A stretch of DNA of 64,000 nucleotides from Elioraea tepida (GTDB lineage Bacteria > Pseudomonadota > Alphaproteobacteria > Acetobacterales > Acetobacteraceae), in the NCBI RefSeq assembly GCF_019203965.1, contig NZ_CP076448.1:1565001-1629000 (forward strand). Direction: 5' to 3'. This document shows, one piece after another, positions 31,274-40,116 of the stretch. Position 1 is the stretch's first letter. Each line of letters starts with the position of its first letter. The notes below the pieces were generated by a model that searched no databases, was not told where the DNA came from, and saw only the letters and a list, made by a program, of their open reading frames with translations. A program made the translations under genes and the position numbers.

Positions 31274-32173
31274 ATGGCAAGGCTTGGGGTCGAACAACGC
31301 GCGCACGTGATCGTCTTCGGAAACGAGAAGGGTGGGTCGGGCAAATCGACGGCGGCGATGCACGTGATCGTGGCGCTCGCGCGGGAGGGATACCGCGTCG
31401 GCGCGATCGATCTCGACGTGCGCCAGGCGACGCTGTCACGCCACCTCGAGGCGCGTGCCGCCTTCGCCGCCCGAAAGGGCATTCCGCTGCCTCTGCCGGA
31501 GCTGCGCTCCGTGCCCGCCTCCTCGGCCGACCGTCGCGCCGACGCCGAAGCCGAGGAGGAGCGGGCGCTCGGCGAGGCGCTTGCCGCGCTCTCCCCCGGC
31601 AACGACTTCGTGGTGATCGACTGTCCCGGCGCCGACACCCATCTCTCGCGCCTTGCCCATGCGCGGGCGGATACGCTGATCACGCCGATCAACGACAGTT
31701 TCGTCGATTTCTCGATGCTCGCGCGGGTGGACCCGGAGAACCACGCGGTGGTGAGCCCCTCGGTCTACAGCGAGATGGTGTGGGAGGCGCGCAAGGCCCG
31801 GTTCCGGCGCGATCGCGGCCGGCTCGACTGGATCGTGATGCGCAACCGGCTCGGCGCGGCCGAGGCGCGGAACAAGAAGGATGTCGGCGCCACGCTCGAG
31901 ATCCTCGCGCGCCGGATCGGCTTCCGAACGGTTCGTGGCTTCGGCGAACGGGTGATCTTTCGCGAGCTCTACCTGCAGGGGCTGACGCTGATGGATGTGA
32001 AGGAGGCGGGCATCGGCATCGCCTTCTCGATGAGCCATGTGGCGGCGCGGCAGGAGGTGCGCAGCCTCGTGGCCGCGATCCGCAAGGGGCCGCCCGGGGA
32101 TGTGTGGCGCCTTGGCGCCGCGGGGGCGTCGTCCGGCCCGGGAAGCCTTGCACCGGCCGACGACGCGGCGTAG
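31274..32173 (+). CDS. mipZ: Division-plane positioning ATPase MipZ
   Basis: ParA-family ATPase that forms a gradient from ParB-parS at the poles and blocks FtsZ assembly away from midcell. 299 aa: HVIVFGNEKGGSGKSTAAMH (deviant Walker A), AIDLDVRQATLSRHLEAR, FVVIDCPGADTHLSRLAHARADTLITPINDSFVDFSML, and DWIVMRNRL. The DLD-RQ-T and N-D-S-FVDF blocks distinguish MipZ from chromosomal ParA and Mrp. ATG 31274 lies 11 bases after hemY, so it may be cotranscribed with heme genes. Its expected partner ParB is encoded in this window. Confidence 0.92.
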   Translation: MARLGVEQRAHVIVFGNEKGGSGKSTAAMHVIVALAREGYRVGAIDLDVRQATLSRHLEARAAFAARKGIPLPLPELRSVPASSADRRADAEAEEERALGEALAALSPGNDFVVIDCPGADTHLSRLAHARADTLITPINDSFVDFSMLARVDPENHAVVSPSVYSEMVWEARKARFRRDRGRLDWIVMRNRLGAAEARNKKDVGATLEILARRIGFRTVRGFGERVIFRELYLQGLTLMDVKEAGIGIAFSMSHVAARQEVRSLVAAIRKGPPGDVWRLGAAGASSGPGSLAPADDAA

Positions 32174-32192
32174 AAGGCCGCGCATCAGGCGG

Positions 32193-32267
<75 letters not shown>

Positions 32268-32580
32268 GCCGCTGCGGCGCGGGCCTAGAATGGCGCGGCC
32301 CGACGCCCGGCGGCGGGCTGGGCAACAGGACATGCCGTCGGCCGGGTTTGGCCGCCGTGGCCCGGCACGGTCGAGTGCCGCGAGCCCGCTCATCACGGCA
32401 CGTCGTCGGCGGTTGGACTGCGCTCCTGGCGCGATAACAGCCGTTCGGATGGCGTGTACTGCACTCCGGGTTGGAGGCCGCGCAAGACGAGAGCAGATCG
32501 CATACGGCTGGAAACAGCCGTAGGCGTGAAGATGCTCGCAAGATAAGGCCAGAGCGGTTTCCACTCATCTGGAAACCGCT
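32268..32580. other. Intergenic region between tRNA-Thr and mltA
   Basis: A 313-base gap with no recognisable gene. It holds two hairpins (listed separately) and otherwise unremarkable sequence whose GC content is lower than that of the coding flanks. Confidence 0.7.
32504..32521. other. Small hairpin with GAAA tetraloop
   Basis: ACGGCTG (32504-32510), GAAA loop, CAGCCGT (32515-32521): a perfect 7-bp stem closed by a GNRA tetraloop. Possibly part of the transcript end downstream of tRNA-Thr. Confidence 0.55.
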
Positions 32581-32582
32581 CT
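32551..32582. terminator. 12-bp perfect palindromic hairpin at the mltA 3' end
   Basis: AGAGCGGTTTCC (32551-32562), 8-base loop, GGAAACCGCTCT (32571-32582). It touches the mltA stop codon and lies downstream of the tRNA, so it may act as a bidirectional terminator for convergent transcripts. There is no T-run. The AGAGCGGTTTCC word resembles extragenic palindromes repeated in some alphaproteobacterial genomes, so it could be a dispersed repeat. Confidence 0.6.
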
Positions 32583-33870
32583 AGCGCCCGACGGTTGCAG
32601 GCAGCAGAAGCCACCAGGCGCCGCGGCCGCGCATCCGCCCCGCCGCCTCTCCGGCCGCCTCGCCCCAGCCCCAGAACACGTCGCCGCGCACCGGCCCCCG
32701 AACCGCTCCCCCGACATCCTGCGCCATCAGCGCCCGACGCCAGGGCTGCCCCGTCAGCGGGTGCGGCACGTCAATGAACACGGGAATGCCGAGCGGGATG
32801 AACGACCGGTCCACCGCGATCGAGCGCTCGGGGGTGAGCGGCACGCCAAAGGCGCCCGGCGGCCCCTCGTTCGGGGCAAGGCCGCGGATCTCGCGAAAGA
32901 AGACGTAGGACGGGTTCGCGTCCATCACCGCCGCCGCCTCGCCCGGGTTGGCGGCGAGCCAGGCGCGGATCGCCTGCATGCTCACCTCCTCCGCCCGCAT
33001 CACCCCGCGCTCGACCAGAACGCGCCCGATCGGAACGTAAGGATGGCCGTTCTGGGCGGCGAAGCCGACGCGGGCGACCCCGCCTTCGGCGAGGTTCACC
33101 CGGCCCGAGCCCTGGACCTGAAGGAAGAACGCATCCACCGGGTCGTCGACCCAGAGGAGCTCGAGCCGGCGCCCATCAAGCGCGCCGCGGACGATCTCCG
33201 CCCGAGTGGCATAGGGGACGAGCCGGCCCTGCTCCACACGCCCGGCCGTGCGACGGCCGCGCAGGTCCTCGGCGAACTCGCCGAGATCGACCAGCACGAG
33301 GTCGGGCGGGCGCGTGTGCAGCGGCACCGAGCCCGGGCGTCGGCTCCGGCTGCCCGACACCTCGGGCTCGTAGTAGCCGGTGAACAGGCCAAAGGGGTCG
33401 GGCTGCGCCCCGCCGACGTTCTGCGCAAGCCAGGGCCGGAACCGGCGCTCGAGGAAGGCGCGTACCGCCGCATCATCGCCCGGGGGCAGGGTCGCGGCCT
33501 CGGCGCACAGCGGCAGCCAATCAGCCACGCGCCCGGCGAGGGCCTGGGCCGGCTCGGCGCCGCCGAGCGGACGGTCAGGCGGAAGAGCGGCGAAGCGCCG
33601 GCAGCTCTCGGCGAAGGCGGGAAGGAGCTCGGCGTGACGCTCCTCCGCCCAGCCTGGAAGCCTCTCGAAGGTCCAGGGGACGAGGCCGAGCTTGTCCGGG
33701 GGCGCGGGCGGGGTGGGAACGGGAACGGCGATGCAGCCGGCGAGCAGGAGCGCTGCCGACACGACTGCCCCGCGAAGCGCACGGCCCGCGCCTCGGAACG
33801 GCGCGGCGGATCGTCCCAGAACTGGCTCTCCCACACCGCCTCTATGGCATGGACAGGACCGCACGACCAC
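32581..33870 (-). CDS. mltA: Membrane-bound lytic murein transglycosylase A
   Basis: Outer-membrane lipoprotein that cleaves peptidoglycan to 1,6-anhydro products. A lipobox (LLLAGC) is at residues 41-46 of this 429-aa version. MltA domain blocks: FGLFTGYYEPEVSGSRS, LVPYATRAEI, FFLQVQGSGRV, RVGFAAQNGHPYVPIGR, NPSYVFFRE, and the 3D domain with IPVFIDVPHP and the ALMAQDVGGAVRGPVRGDVFWG motif containing the catalytic aspartate. The start is uncertain: GTG 33870 or GTG 33834, neither with a strong Shine-Dalgarno. It follows tim44, a common alphaproteobacterial pair. Confidence 0.93.
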   Translation of the reverse strand: MVVRSCPCHRGGVGEPVLGRSAAPFRGAGRALRGAVVSAALLLAGCIAVPVPTPPAPPDKLGLVPWTFERLPGWAEERHAELLPAFAESCRRFAALPPDRPLGGAEPAQALAGRVADWLPLCAEAATLPPGDDAAVRAFLERRFRPWLAQNVGGAQPDPFGLFTGYYEPEVSGSRSRRPGSVPLHTRPPDLVLVDLGEFAEDLRGRRTAGRVEQGRLVPYATRAEIVRGALDGRRLELLWVDDPVDAFFLQVQGSGRVNLAEGGVARVGFAAQNGHPYVPIGRVLVERGVMRAEEVSMQAIRAWLAANPGEAAAVMDANPSYVFFREIRGLAPNEGPPGAFGVPLTPERSIAVDRSFIPLGIPVFIDVPHPLTGQPWRRALMAQDVGGAVRGPVRGDVFWGWGEAAGEAAGRMRGRGAWWLLLPATVGR

Positions 33871-33937
33871 CCCCGCCGCGACAACCAGTTTCGGGCCGCC
33901 GCTTGAGCCGAGACGCCGCCCGGCCCCCGCCGCGCCG

Positions 33938-34615
33938 TCACTCCGAGCGCGTGGCGACCAGAAGCCAGGTCGGGTCGGCGGCGTTGAGATCGCGCGCGAA
34001 GGTCCAGATGTCGATCGTCTCCGTCACCGCCTCGGAGCCGGCGACGAGAACGCCGCCAGGACCTGTGGTGATGTTGATCTGGTCGGTGACGAAGCGGACG
34101 CCGATCGTGGCGTAGGTGCCGCGGAGGTCGGCCTCGACGATCGCGCTCTCGCGCATCGCCACGACCTCGGTGCGCTGCGTCTCGCCCGCCTGCTCGCGCG
34201 CGGCGATCGCGGCGGTGAAATCGGCGAACACATCGGGGCTGAGCAGGCCGCGCAGCGTCTCGCGGTCGCCCGCGGCGAAGGCGGTGACGATCATCCGGAA
34301 GGCGCTCTCCGCCCCGTCGAGGAAGGCGTTCGGGTCGAAGGACGGATCGACGCTTCGGATCCGGGCGAGCGCCTGGCCGGGCGGGCTTGCCGGGGCGGGC
34401 AGCCGGCGCGCCGGGCCGCCGAGGGCGCGCGGCTCGGCCGCCTCCTCGGCCGTGGTGTCGATGGTGCGCGCCGCCTCGCCGGGGGCCTGCGGCTCGAGCG
34501 GCGCGGGCGGTCGCTCGAAGCCGGTGCGGCGGCCGAGGATGCTGCGAAGCCGCAGCACCAGGAAAGCCGCGACCATCGCGAACAGGATCAGGTCAACCGG
34601 GAAGCCGCCGCTCAT
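33938..34615 (-). CDS. Tim44/TimA-type membrane protein
   Basis: 225 aa; one N-terminal transmembrane helix (VDLILFAMVAAFLVLRL), a variable linker and a C-terminal Tim44-like domain (FLDGAESAFRMIVTAFAAGDRETLRGLLSPDVFADF; ETIDIWTFARDLNAADPTWLLVATRS). Bacterial relatives of mitochondrial Tim44 are inner-membrane proteins of uncertain role. ATG 34615 was chosen (MSGGFPVDLIL); upstream in-frame codons encode no conserved residues. Probably transcribed with mltA. Confidence 0.9.
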   Translation of the reverse strand: MSGGFPVDLILFAMVAAFLVLRLRSILGRRTGFERPPAPLEPQAPGEAARTIDTTAEEAAEPRALGGPARRLPAPASPPGQALARIRSVDPSFDPNAFLDGAESAFRMIVTAFAAGDRETLRGLLSPDVFADFTAAIAAREQAGETQRTEVVAMRESAIVEADLRGTYATIGVRFVTDQINITTGPGGVLVAGSEAVTETIDIWTFARDLNAADPTWLLVATRSE

Positions 34616-34722
34616 GATCCGACACATAAGGGACGGTCGGGGAGGGCACAAGGAGAGACTGGCCGCGCTCTCGCACGCGCCCCTCTTGCCCGGGCCCACT
34701 CGCGGCGCTACCTCGGCGGCGC

Positions 34723-35280
34723 ATGATCCTGCTCAGACACGGACAATCCGAGTTCAACGCGGCGTTCTCCGCCACCCGGATCGACCCCGGCATCCCCGAC
34801 CCGAAACTCACCGAGCTCGGCCGCGCTCAGGCGGCGGCGGCGGCGGAGGCGCTCGCAGGCGAGCGGCTCGCGCGGATCATCGCCTCGCCGTTTACCCGCG
34901 CTCTCGAGACGGCGGCGATCATCGCCGCGCGGCTTGAGCTTCCGATCATCGTCAACCCGATCGTGCGCGAGCGCTGCGCCTTCCACTGCGACATCGGCAC
35001 GCCCGCCTCCGTGCTCGCCCGCACCTGGCCCGAGCTCGACTTCTCGCATCTCGACGAGCAGTGGTGGCCCACGCTCGAGGAGAGCGAGGCGGAGACGGAG
35101 GCGCGCGCGGCCGCTTTCCGCGCTGAGATGGCCGCGCTGCCCGACTGGAACGACACGCTCGTCGTCACGCATTGGGGGTTCATCCTCTGCATGACGGGAG
35201 AGCGGCTCCAGAACGGCGAGTGGCGTCGCGTCGACCCGAGGCTGCCCGGGCCGGCGGAGGTTCCCTGGCTCAGGGCGTGA
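34723..35280 (+). CDS. Histidine phosphatase (phosphoglycerate mutase) family protein
   Basis: 185-aa single-domain protein of the RHG superfamily: MILLRHGQSEFN (phospho-histidine), IIASPFTRALETAAIIAARL, and the second histidine in VVTHWGFILCMTGE. The catalytic set looks complete. Substrate unknown. Divergent from tim44 over 107 bases. Confidence 0.9.
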   Translation: MILLRHGQSEFNAAFSATRIDPGIPDPKLTELGRAQAAAAAEALAGERLARIIASPFTRALETAAIIAARLELPIIVNPIVRERCAFHCDIGTPASVLARTWPELDFSHLDEQWWPTLEESEAETEARAAAFRAEMAALPDWNDTLVVTHWGFILCMTGERLQNGEWRRVDPRLPGPAEVPWLRA

Positions 35281-35370
35281 ACGACGCCCGCCCGCCGGAG
35301 GGGGCGACCCCGCGCGCTCGCGCCACCGCGGCGCCCACCCCCGCCCGGGGCGCCGCGGCCGGCCCCGGAG

Positions 35371-36126
35371 CTACTCCGCCGCGCGTGCCGCCGCGCCGGC
35401 CGGAGCGTAGGCCAGCTTCACCTCGCCGATGCCCTCGATCCAGCCCTCGAGCACATCGCCGGGGCCGACCGCAGCGACGCCTGCGGGCGTGCCGGTCATG
35501 ATCAGGTCGCCCGGCGCGAGTGTGACGAGCCGCGAGAGGTAGGCGATCGTCTCGGGAACGCTCCAGATCTGCTGGGCGAGGTCGCCCATCTGACGCACCA
35601 CGCCGTTCACCTTGAGCCCGATCGTGCCCTTCGCCGGGTGACCGATCCGCTCGGCGGGGACGAGCGCGCCCATCGGGGCGGAGTGGTCGAACGCCTTGCC
35701 CATCTCCCACGGCCGCTGCAGCTTCTTCGCCTCGGCCTGGAGGTCGCGACGCGTCATGTCGAGCCCGACCGTGTAGCCCCACACGCAGGCGAGCGCCTCT
35801 GCCTCCGGGATGTCGGCCCCGCCACGGCCGAGCGCGACGACGAGCTCGACCTCGTGGTGCAGGTCCTTCGTCGCCGGCGGATAGGGGAGCGTGGCCCCCG
35901 AGGGGACGATCGCATCGGCAGGCTTGGCGAAGAAGAACGGCGGCTCGCGATTCGGGTCATGCCCCATCTCGCGCGCATGCTCGGCATAGTTCCTGCCCAC
36001 GCACCAGATCCGGCGCACCGGGAAAAGGGCCGCCTCGCGCTCGCTCCGCTCGCTGCCGGCGGCGGACGGGTCGGGAGCGACGAGAAGGGCGGGCTGGGGA
36101 GGAGGGGGGATCACGTAGCTCGGCAT
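35371..36126 (-). CDS. Fumarylacetoacetate hydrolase (FAH) family protein
   Basis: 251-aa metal-dependent hydrolase or decarboxylase of aromatic/dicarboxylic acid pathways. Typical blocks: [39 protein letters not shown] (acidic ligands), [44 protein letters not shown]. Possibly in one unit with the Bug-type binding protein 29 bases upstream, which would hint at carboxylic acid use. The exact reaction is undetermined. Confidence 0.9.
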   Translation of the reverse strand: MPSYVIPPPPQPALLVAPDPSAAGSERSEREAALFPVRRIWCVGRNYAEHAREMGHDPNREPPFFFAKPADAIVPSGATLPYPPATKDLHHEVELVVALGRGGADIPEAEALACVWGYTVGLDMTRRDLQAEAKKLQRPWEMGKAFDHSAPMGALVPAERIGHPAKGTIGLKVNGVVRQMGDLAQQIWSVPETIAYLSRLVTLAPGDLIMTGTPAGVAAVGPGDVLEGWIEGIGEVKLAYAPAGAAARAAE

Positions 36127-36155
36127 GGTCGGTCCTTGTTCCGCTCGGTGATGGG

Positions 36156-37127
36156 TCAGTAGAGCGTGATGGCGGTGCGCCGCATCACTGCCCGCCAGCG
36201 CGCCGCATCCGACCGGATGGTCGCGGCGAGGGCGGCTGCCTCGACCGGCCAGATCTCGTTGCCCGACCGCGCCAGCCGCTCCGCCACACCTGGCCGGGCA
36301 AGAGCGCGCCTGAGCGCCGCCCGAAGCGCGGCGAGGATCGGCTCGGGCGTGGCGGCAGGGGCGAACAGCGCGATCCAGGAGGCGTAGTCGTAGCCCGCCA
36401 CACCCTGCTCGGCCAGCGTCGGGACGTCCGGAAAGGCGGGCGAGCGGCGGGCGCCGCCGAAGCCGATCAGGCGGATCGTCCCTGAGCCGAGATGGGGCAG
36501 CAGGAGAGTCTGCGAGATGAACATCGAATCCACCGCCCCGCGGGCGAGCTCCGCCGCCGCCTCCGTGGCGCCGCGATAGCTGACGTGTCGGAGCGTGACA
36601 TCGGCGAGCACCATGAAGAGCTCGGTCGCGAGGTGTTGCGGGCTGCCCAGGCCCCCCGAGGCGTAGGTAGCCACCCCGCCCCTCGTTCTTGCCCAGGCGA
36701 TGAACTCGGGCACCGTGCGCGCGGGAACGGAGGCATGCACGCCGAGGAAGGTCGGGATCGTGGCGATGCCGCCTACGGGGACGAAGTCGCGCTGCGGGTC
36801 GAATGGCGTCGGGCTCGCACCCGATGGCAGGACGGTCATGATCGCGTTGTTGAGAGCGGCGAGGGTGTGGCCATCCGGTGCGGCCCGGGCGGCGAGGCTC
36901 GCGCCGACGCGGCCCGCCTCGCCGAGCACGTTCTTGACCGCGAAGGACTGCCCGAGCTCGACCTCCATCACCTCGAGGACGATCCGCACCGCGGCATCGG
37001 AGGCGGAGCCGGGCTGGAGCGGCACGATCACCGTCACCGGCCGCGCGGGCCAGGACGGCTGTGCGGCGGCCCGGAGCGGCGCCCCGAGAGAAACCACAGC
37101 GCCGAGAACCTGCCGGCGGGATGGCAT
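36156..37127 (-). CDS. Bug/TctC family tripartite tricarboxylate-type binding protein
   Basis: Periplasmic solute receptor, 323 aa, with leader [23 protein letters not shown] and the Bug start [19 protein letters not shown]. Further signatures: [51 protein letters not shown] and [20 protein letters not shown]. Start 37127 places a signal peptide at the N-terminus; a longer in-frame extension to 37394 has no leader. No TctAB permease is nearby, typical for orphan Bug proteins. Confidence 0.9.
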   Translation of the reverse strand: MPSRRQVLGAVVSLGAPLRAAAQPSWPARPVTVIVPLQPGSASDAAVRIVLEVMEVELGQSFAVKNVLGEAGRVGASLAARAAPDGHTLAALNNAIMTVLPSGASPTPFDPQRDFVPVGGIATIPTFLGVHASVPARTVPEFIAWARTRGGVATYASGGLGSPQHLATELFMVLADVTLRHVSYRGATEAAAELARGAVDSMFISQTLLLPHLGSGTIRLIGFGGARRSPAFPDVPTLAEQGVAGYDYASWIALFAPAATPEPILAALRAALRRALARPGVAERLARSGNEIWPVEAAALAATIRSDAARWRAVMRRTAITLY

Positions 37128-37406
37128 GCGCGCGCGCAACCTCGTCACCTCGAATCTCGGCTCCGGGCCCGAGGCCCAGGAGCCTCCAGCCGCCCGCTTC
37201 TGGGCAGCACGACTTTCGCGGTCAACCCATGTGCGGCGCAACCCTCGCGTGCACTCGGCCGAGGCCGTCTCGGCCCGAGGCAGACGGGAACGGAGGGGCG
37301 GGGTCGCGGCCGGCTTCCCGCCAGGCGTCATCGCTTCGCCCGTGACGGCGGCGGCGCCGCGTGCTAGCGGGCGTCGAACACGGCGCCACGGCATGAGGAC
37401 TTCGCG

Positions 37407-37913
37407 ATGACAGACACTCGCGGCAACGGTTCGGGCACGCCCGGCAGCGGGCAGGGCGGCGGCCAGGTTCCCGGGATCGCGATCAACATCCAGTACGTGA
37501 AGGATCTCTCCTTCGAGATCCCCGGCGCCCCGGACATCTACCTCCAGATACGCCAGCCGCCACAGATGCAGGTGAACCTCGACGTCAACGCGCGCCGGCT
37601 TGCCGCCGAGAACGCCTACGAGGTGGTGCTCTCGATCCGCGCCGAGGCGAAGGCGGAGGAGAAGGTCGCCTTCATCATCGAGCTCGACTACGCGGCGGTG
37701 TTCACGCTGACGGCGATCCCGCAGGAGATGCTCGAGCCCGTCCTGCTCGTCGAGGCGCCGCGGCTGATCTTCCCCTTCGCGCGGTCGATCATCGCCGACG
37801 TCACGCGCGAGAGCGGCTTCCCCGCCGTTCTGTTGCAGCCGATCGACTTCCTCGCCCTGTGGCAGAGCCGGCGCGGCCAGGCCGCCGCCCCGCCGCCTGC
37901 GGCGAACGCCTGA
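37407..37913 (+). CDS. secB: Protein-export chaperone SecB
   Basis: Cytosolic tetrameric chaperone that keeps preproteins unfolded and hands them to SecA. 168 aa: INIQYVKDLSFEIPGAP, QVNLDVNARRL, YAAVFTLTAIPQEMLEPVLLVEAPRLIFPFARSII with the conserved ARxII segment, and FPAVLLQPIDFLALW. A GAGGA Shine-Dalgarno precedes ATG 37407. Convergent with dnaQ, a neighbourhood common in alphaproteobacteria. The 279-base gap to the Bug gene shows no further gene. Confidence 0.96.
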   Translation: MTDTRGNGSGTPGSGQGGGQVPGIAINIQYVKDLSFEIPGAPDIYLQIRQPPQMQVNLDVNARRLAAENAYEVVLSIRAEAKAEEKVAFIIELDYAAVFTLTAIPQEMLEPVLLVEAPRLIFPFARSIIADVTRESGFPAVLLQPIDFLALWQSRRGQAAAPPPAANA

Positions 37914-37925
37914 GCCGGGCGGGCG

Positions 37926-38627
37926 TTACGCCTCGCCGGCAGGCGCCGCAGCGTCGAGGCGAGTCCAGATCGGGTCCTTGACGAAGCGGGCGAGGAAGGC
38001 GGCGTGCGCCTCCGCCTCCTCCGCCGTCACGGTCACGCGCCGCTGCGTTCGGGCCACCACCTCCGTCCGCGACGCCGCCCGCGACGCGGCCGGTGTCACA
38101 AGACCCAAGGCCGGCTGCCGGCCGCCGATGAGCTCGAGATACACCTCGGCCAGCAGCTTGCAGTCGAGCAGCGCGTTGTGGGTCGTGCGCTGGCTGAGGT
38201 CGATGTCAAAGCGGCGGCAGAGCGCATCGAGGCTCGCCGGCAGGCCCGGATATTTTCGGCGGGCGAGAGCGGCCGTATCGACCATCCGCGCACGGTCGAG
38301 CGGCGGCAGCGCAAGCCGTGCGAACTCGGCATCGAGGAAGGCGAAGTCGAACGGAGCGTTGTGGGCGACGATCGGGTCCTCGCCGAGGAAGTCGAGCAGC
38401 TGATCGACAATCTCGGCGAAGGCCGGCTTGCCGATCAGGCTCGCGCGGCTGATGCCGTGCACGCGCTCGGCATCTGGCTCGATGTCGCGCCCCGGGTCGA
38501 CGAAGGCATGGAAATGCCGCCCCGTCGGCACATGGTTCCTCAGTTCGAGGCAGCAGACCTCGATGATCCGATGCCCGGCCTCCGGCTCGAGCCCGGTCGT
38601 CTCGGTGTCGAGCACGACCTCGCGCAT
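37926..38627 (-). CDS. dnaQ: DNA polymerase III epsilon subunit
   Basis: 3'-5' proofreading exonuclease of the replicase. 233 aa from ATG 38627: ExoI VVLDTETTGLEP, ExoII AHNAPFDFAFLDAEF, ExoIII THNALLDCKLLAEVYLEL. A C-terminal segment follows that would reach the alpha subunit. Its ATG shares one base with the coaE stop (TGATG). Last gene of the leftward hemE-aroE-coaE-dnaQ operon. Confidence 0.96.
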   Translation of the reverse strand: MREVVLDTETTGLEPEAGHRIIEVCCLELRNHVPTGRHFHAFVDPGRDIEPDAERVHGISRASLIGKPAFAEIVDQLLDFLGEDPIVAHNAPFDFAFLDAEFARLALPPLDRARMVDTAALARRKYPGLPASLDALCRRFDIDLSQRTTHNALLDCKLLAEVYLELIGGRQPALGLVTPAASRAASRTEVVARTQRRVTVTAEEAEAHAAFLARFVKDPIWTRLDAAAPAGEA

Positions 38628-39217
38628 CAGCCGCCGAGCAGGGAAGGAAGGGCGCGCCGAAGCCGCGCTTGGGCGAAGTGGCGCGACAGCCCCGTCGGGA
38701 TCACGCAATCAGCGCGACGCCGGCGCTCGGCGTCGGGCATCTGCCGCGCGAGGATCGCCGCGAGGCGTTCTGCCGTCATTCCAGGACGTGCGAGCACCCG
38801 GGCACGCTGCACCGGGCGCGGGGCCGAGACCACCACAACCCTGTCGAGCCGGCGGTCCGCCCCGGTCTCGAACAGGAGCGGGATGTCGAGCACGGCGGCG
38901 CGGGCACGGCGCCGTCGGCAGAGGGCGAGGAACCGCGCCTGGTCCCGCCGCACGAGCGGGTGCACCAAGGCCTCGAGACGCGCAAGCAGGGACGGGTCGG
39001 CGAGCACAGCTTGGCGGAGCACGGAACGGTCCACCGCCCCGTCGCGCACCGCCTCCGGAACGAGCGCCGCGACGGCCGCAACCGCGGCCCCGCCGCGGCC
39101 GTAGAGAGCGTGCACCGCCCGGTCGGCATCGTGGACGGGGATCCGCGCCCGCGCGAAGATCTTCGCGATCGTCGTCTTGCCCATGCCGATGCCCCCCGTC
39201 AGCCCGATCACCCGCAT
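38627..39217 (-). CDS. coaE: Dephospho-CoA kinase
   Basis: Final step of coenzyme A synthesis. 196 aa: MRVIGLTGGIGMGKTTIAKIF (P-loop), HDADRAVHALYG, VLDIPLLFETG, and LARQMPDAERRRRADCVIPT. ATG 39217 lies inside the end of aroE (10-base overlap). Confidence 0.95.
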   Translation of the reverse strand: MRVIGLTGGIGMGKTTIAKIFARARIPVHDADRAVHALYGRGGAAVAAVAALVPEAVRDGAVDRSVLRQAVLADPSLLARLEALVHPLVRRDQARFLALCRRRRARAAVLDIPLLFETGADRRLDRVVVVSAPRPVQRARVLARPGMTAERLAAILARQMPDAERRRRADCVIPTGLSRHFAQARLRRALPSLLGG

Positions 39218-40116
39218 GGCGCGCGGTGCTCCGAAGGCGCCTCGTCCGGAATGTCGCCGGCGACGAAATCGGCGAGCGCCTCGTCCACCACCGGGGTGAC
39301 GCCGAACCACAGCGCGAAGCCCACACTTGCCTGATGCAGGAGCATCGGCAGCCCGCCCATGGTGCGGTGGCCGCGCGCACGCGCCGCGGCGATCAGAGCC
39401 GTGGTCCGGGGGACGTAGACGAGATCGGCCACCACGGCTTGCGGCGGAAGCGCCTCGAGCGGCAGAGCGAGTGGCGGCTGGCCGAGCATCCCGAGGCTCG
39501 TGGTGTTGACGACGAGCGCCGCACGCCCAAGCGGGCCGGGGTCGCCCCACGAGCCGGTCGTCACCCGGGGCCCGAGAGCGGCCGCGAGCGCCTCGGCCCG
39601 ACCAGGCGTTCGGTTGACGACGACTACCTCCGGACAGCCCGCCTTGAGCAGGGCGGCGGCGACCGCACGCGCGCCCCCGCCCGCGCCGAAGAGCACGGCC
39701 GGCCCCTCGGCGGGGGCGAAATCCGGAACGGTCTGCGCGAGCCCGGCGATGAACCCCGCCCCGTCGCTGTTGAGGCCGACGATCGCGCCGTCCGCCTCGA
39801 ACACGAGCGTGTTCACAGCCCCGGCACACCGCGCGCTCTCCTCGAGCCGGTCGCAGGCCGCGACCACTGCCTCCTTGTGCGGAATCGTCACGTTGCCGCC
39901 GCGGAAGCCGAGATCGCGCAGCGACCGCACCGCGATGACGAGGTTCTCGGGCCGGACGGGAAGCGGCACATAGGCACCGTCGATCCCGTAGCGGTCGAGC
40001 CAGAACCCGTGCAGGCGCGGGCTTCGGCTGTGCGACACCGGCCAGCCGATGATGCCGGCGAGCCTCGACGTGCCGGACAGGACGCGCGGGCCTGCCCCCG
40101 CCCCGTGCTCAGCCAT
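39208..40116 (-). CDS. aroE: Shikimate dehydrogenase (NADP+)
   Basis: Reduces 3-dehydroshikimate in aromatic amino acid synthesis. 302 aa: GIIGWPVSHSRSPRLHGFWL, GGNVTIPHKEAVV with the catalytic lysine, GLNSDGAGFIAGL, FGAGGGARAVAAALL (NADP site), VNTTSLGM, and MLLHQASVGFALW. ATG 40116 follows closely after hemE (8-base overlap); an ATG two codons earlier is possible. Confidence 0.95.
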   Translation of the reverse strand: MAEHGAGAGPRVLSGTSRLAGIIGWPVSHSRSPRLHGFWLDRYGIDGAYVPLPVRPENLVIAVRSLRDLGFRGGNVTIPHKEAVVAACDRLEESARCAGAVNTLVFEADGAIVGLNSDGAGFIAGLAQTVPDFAPAEGPAVLFGAGGGARAVAAALLKAGCPEVVVVNRTPGRAEALAAALGPRVTTGSWGDPGPLGRAALVVNTTSLGMLGQPPLALPLEALPPQAVVADLVYVPRTTALIAAARARGHRTMGGLPMLLHQASVGFALWFGVTPVVDEALADFVAGDIPDEAPSEHRAPCG

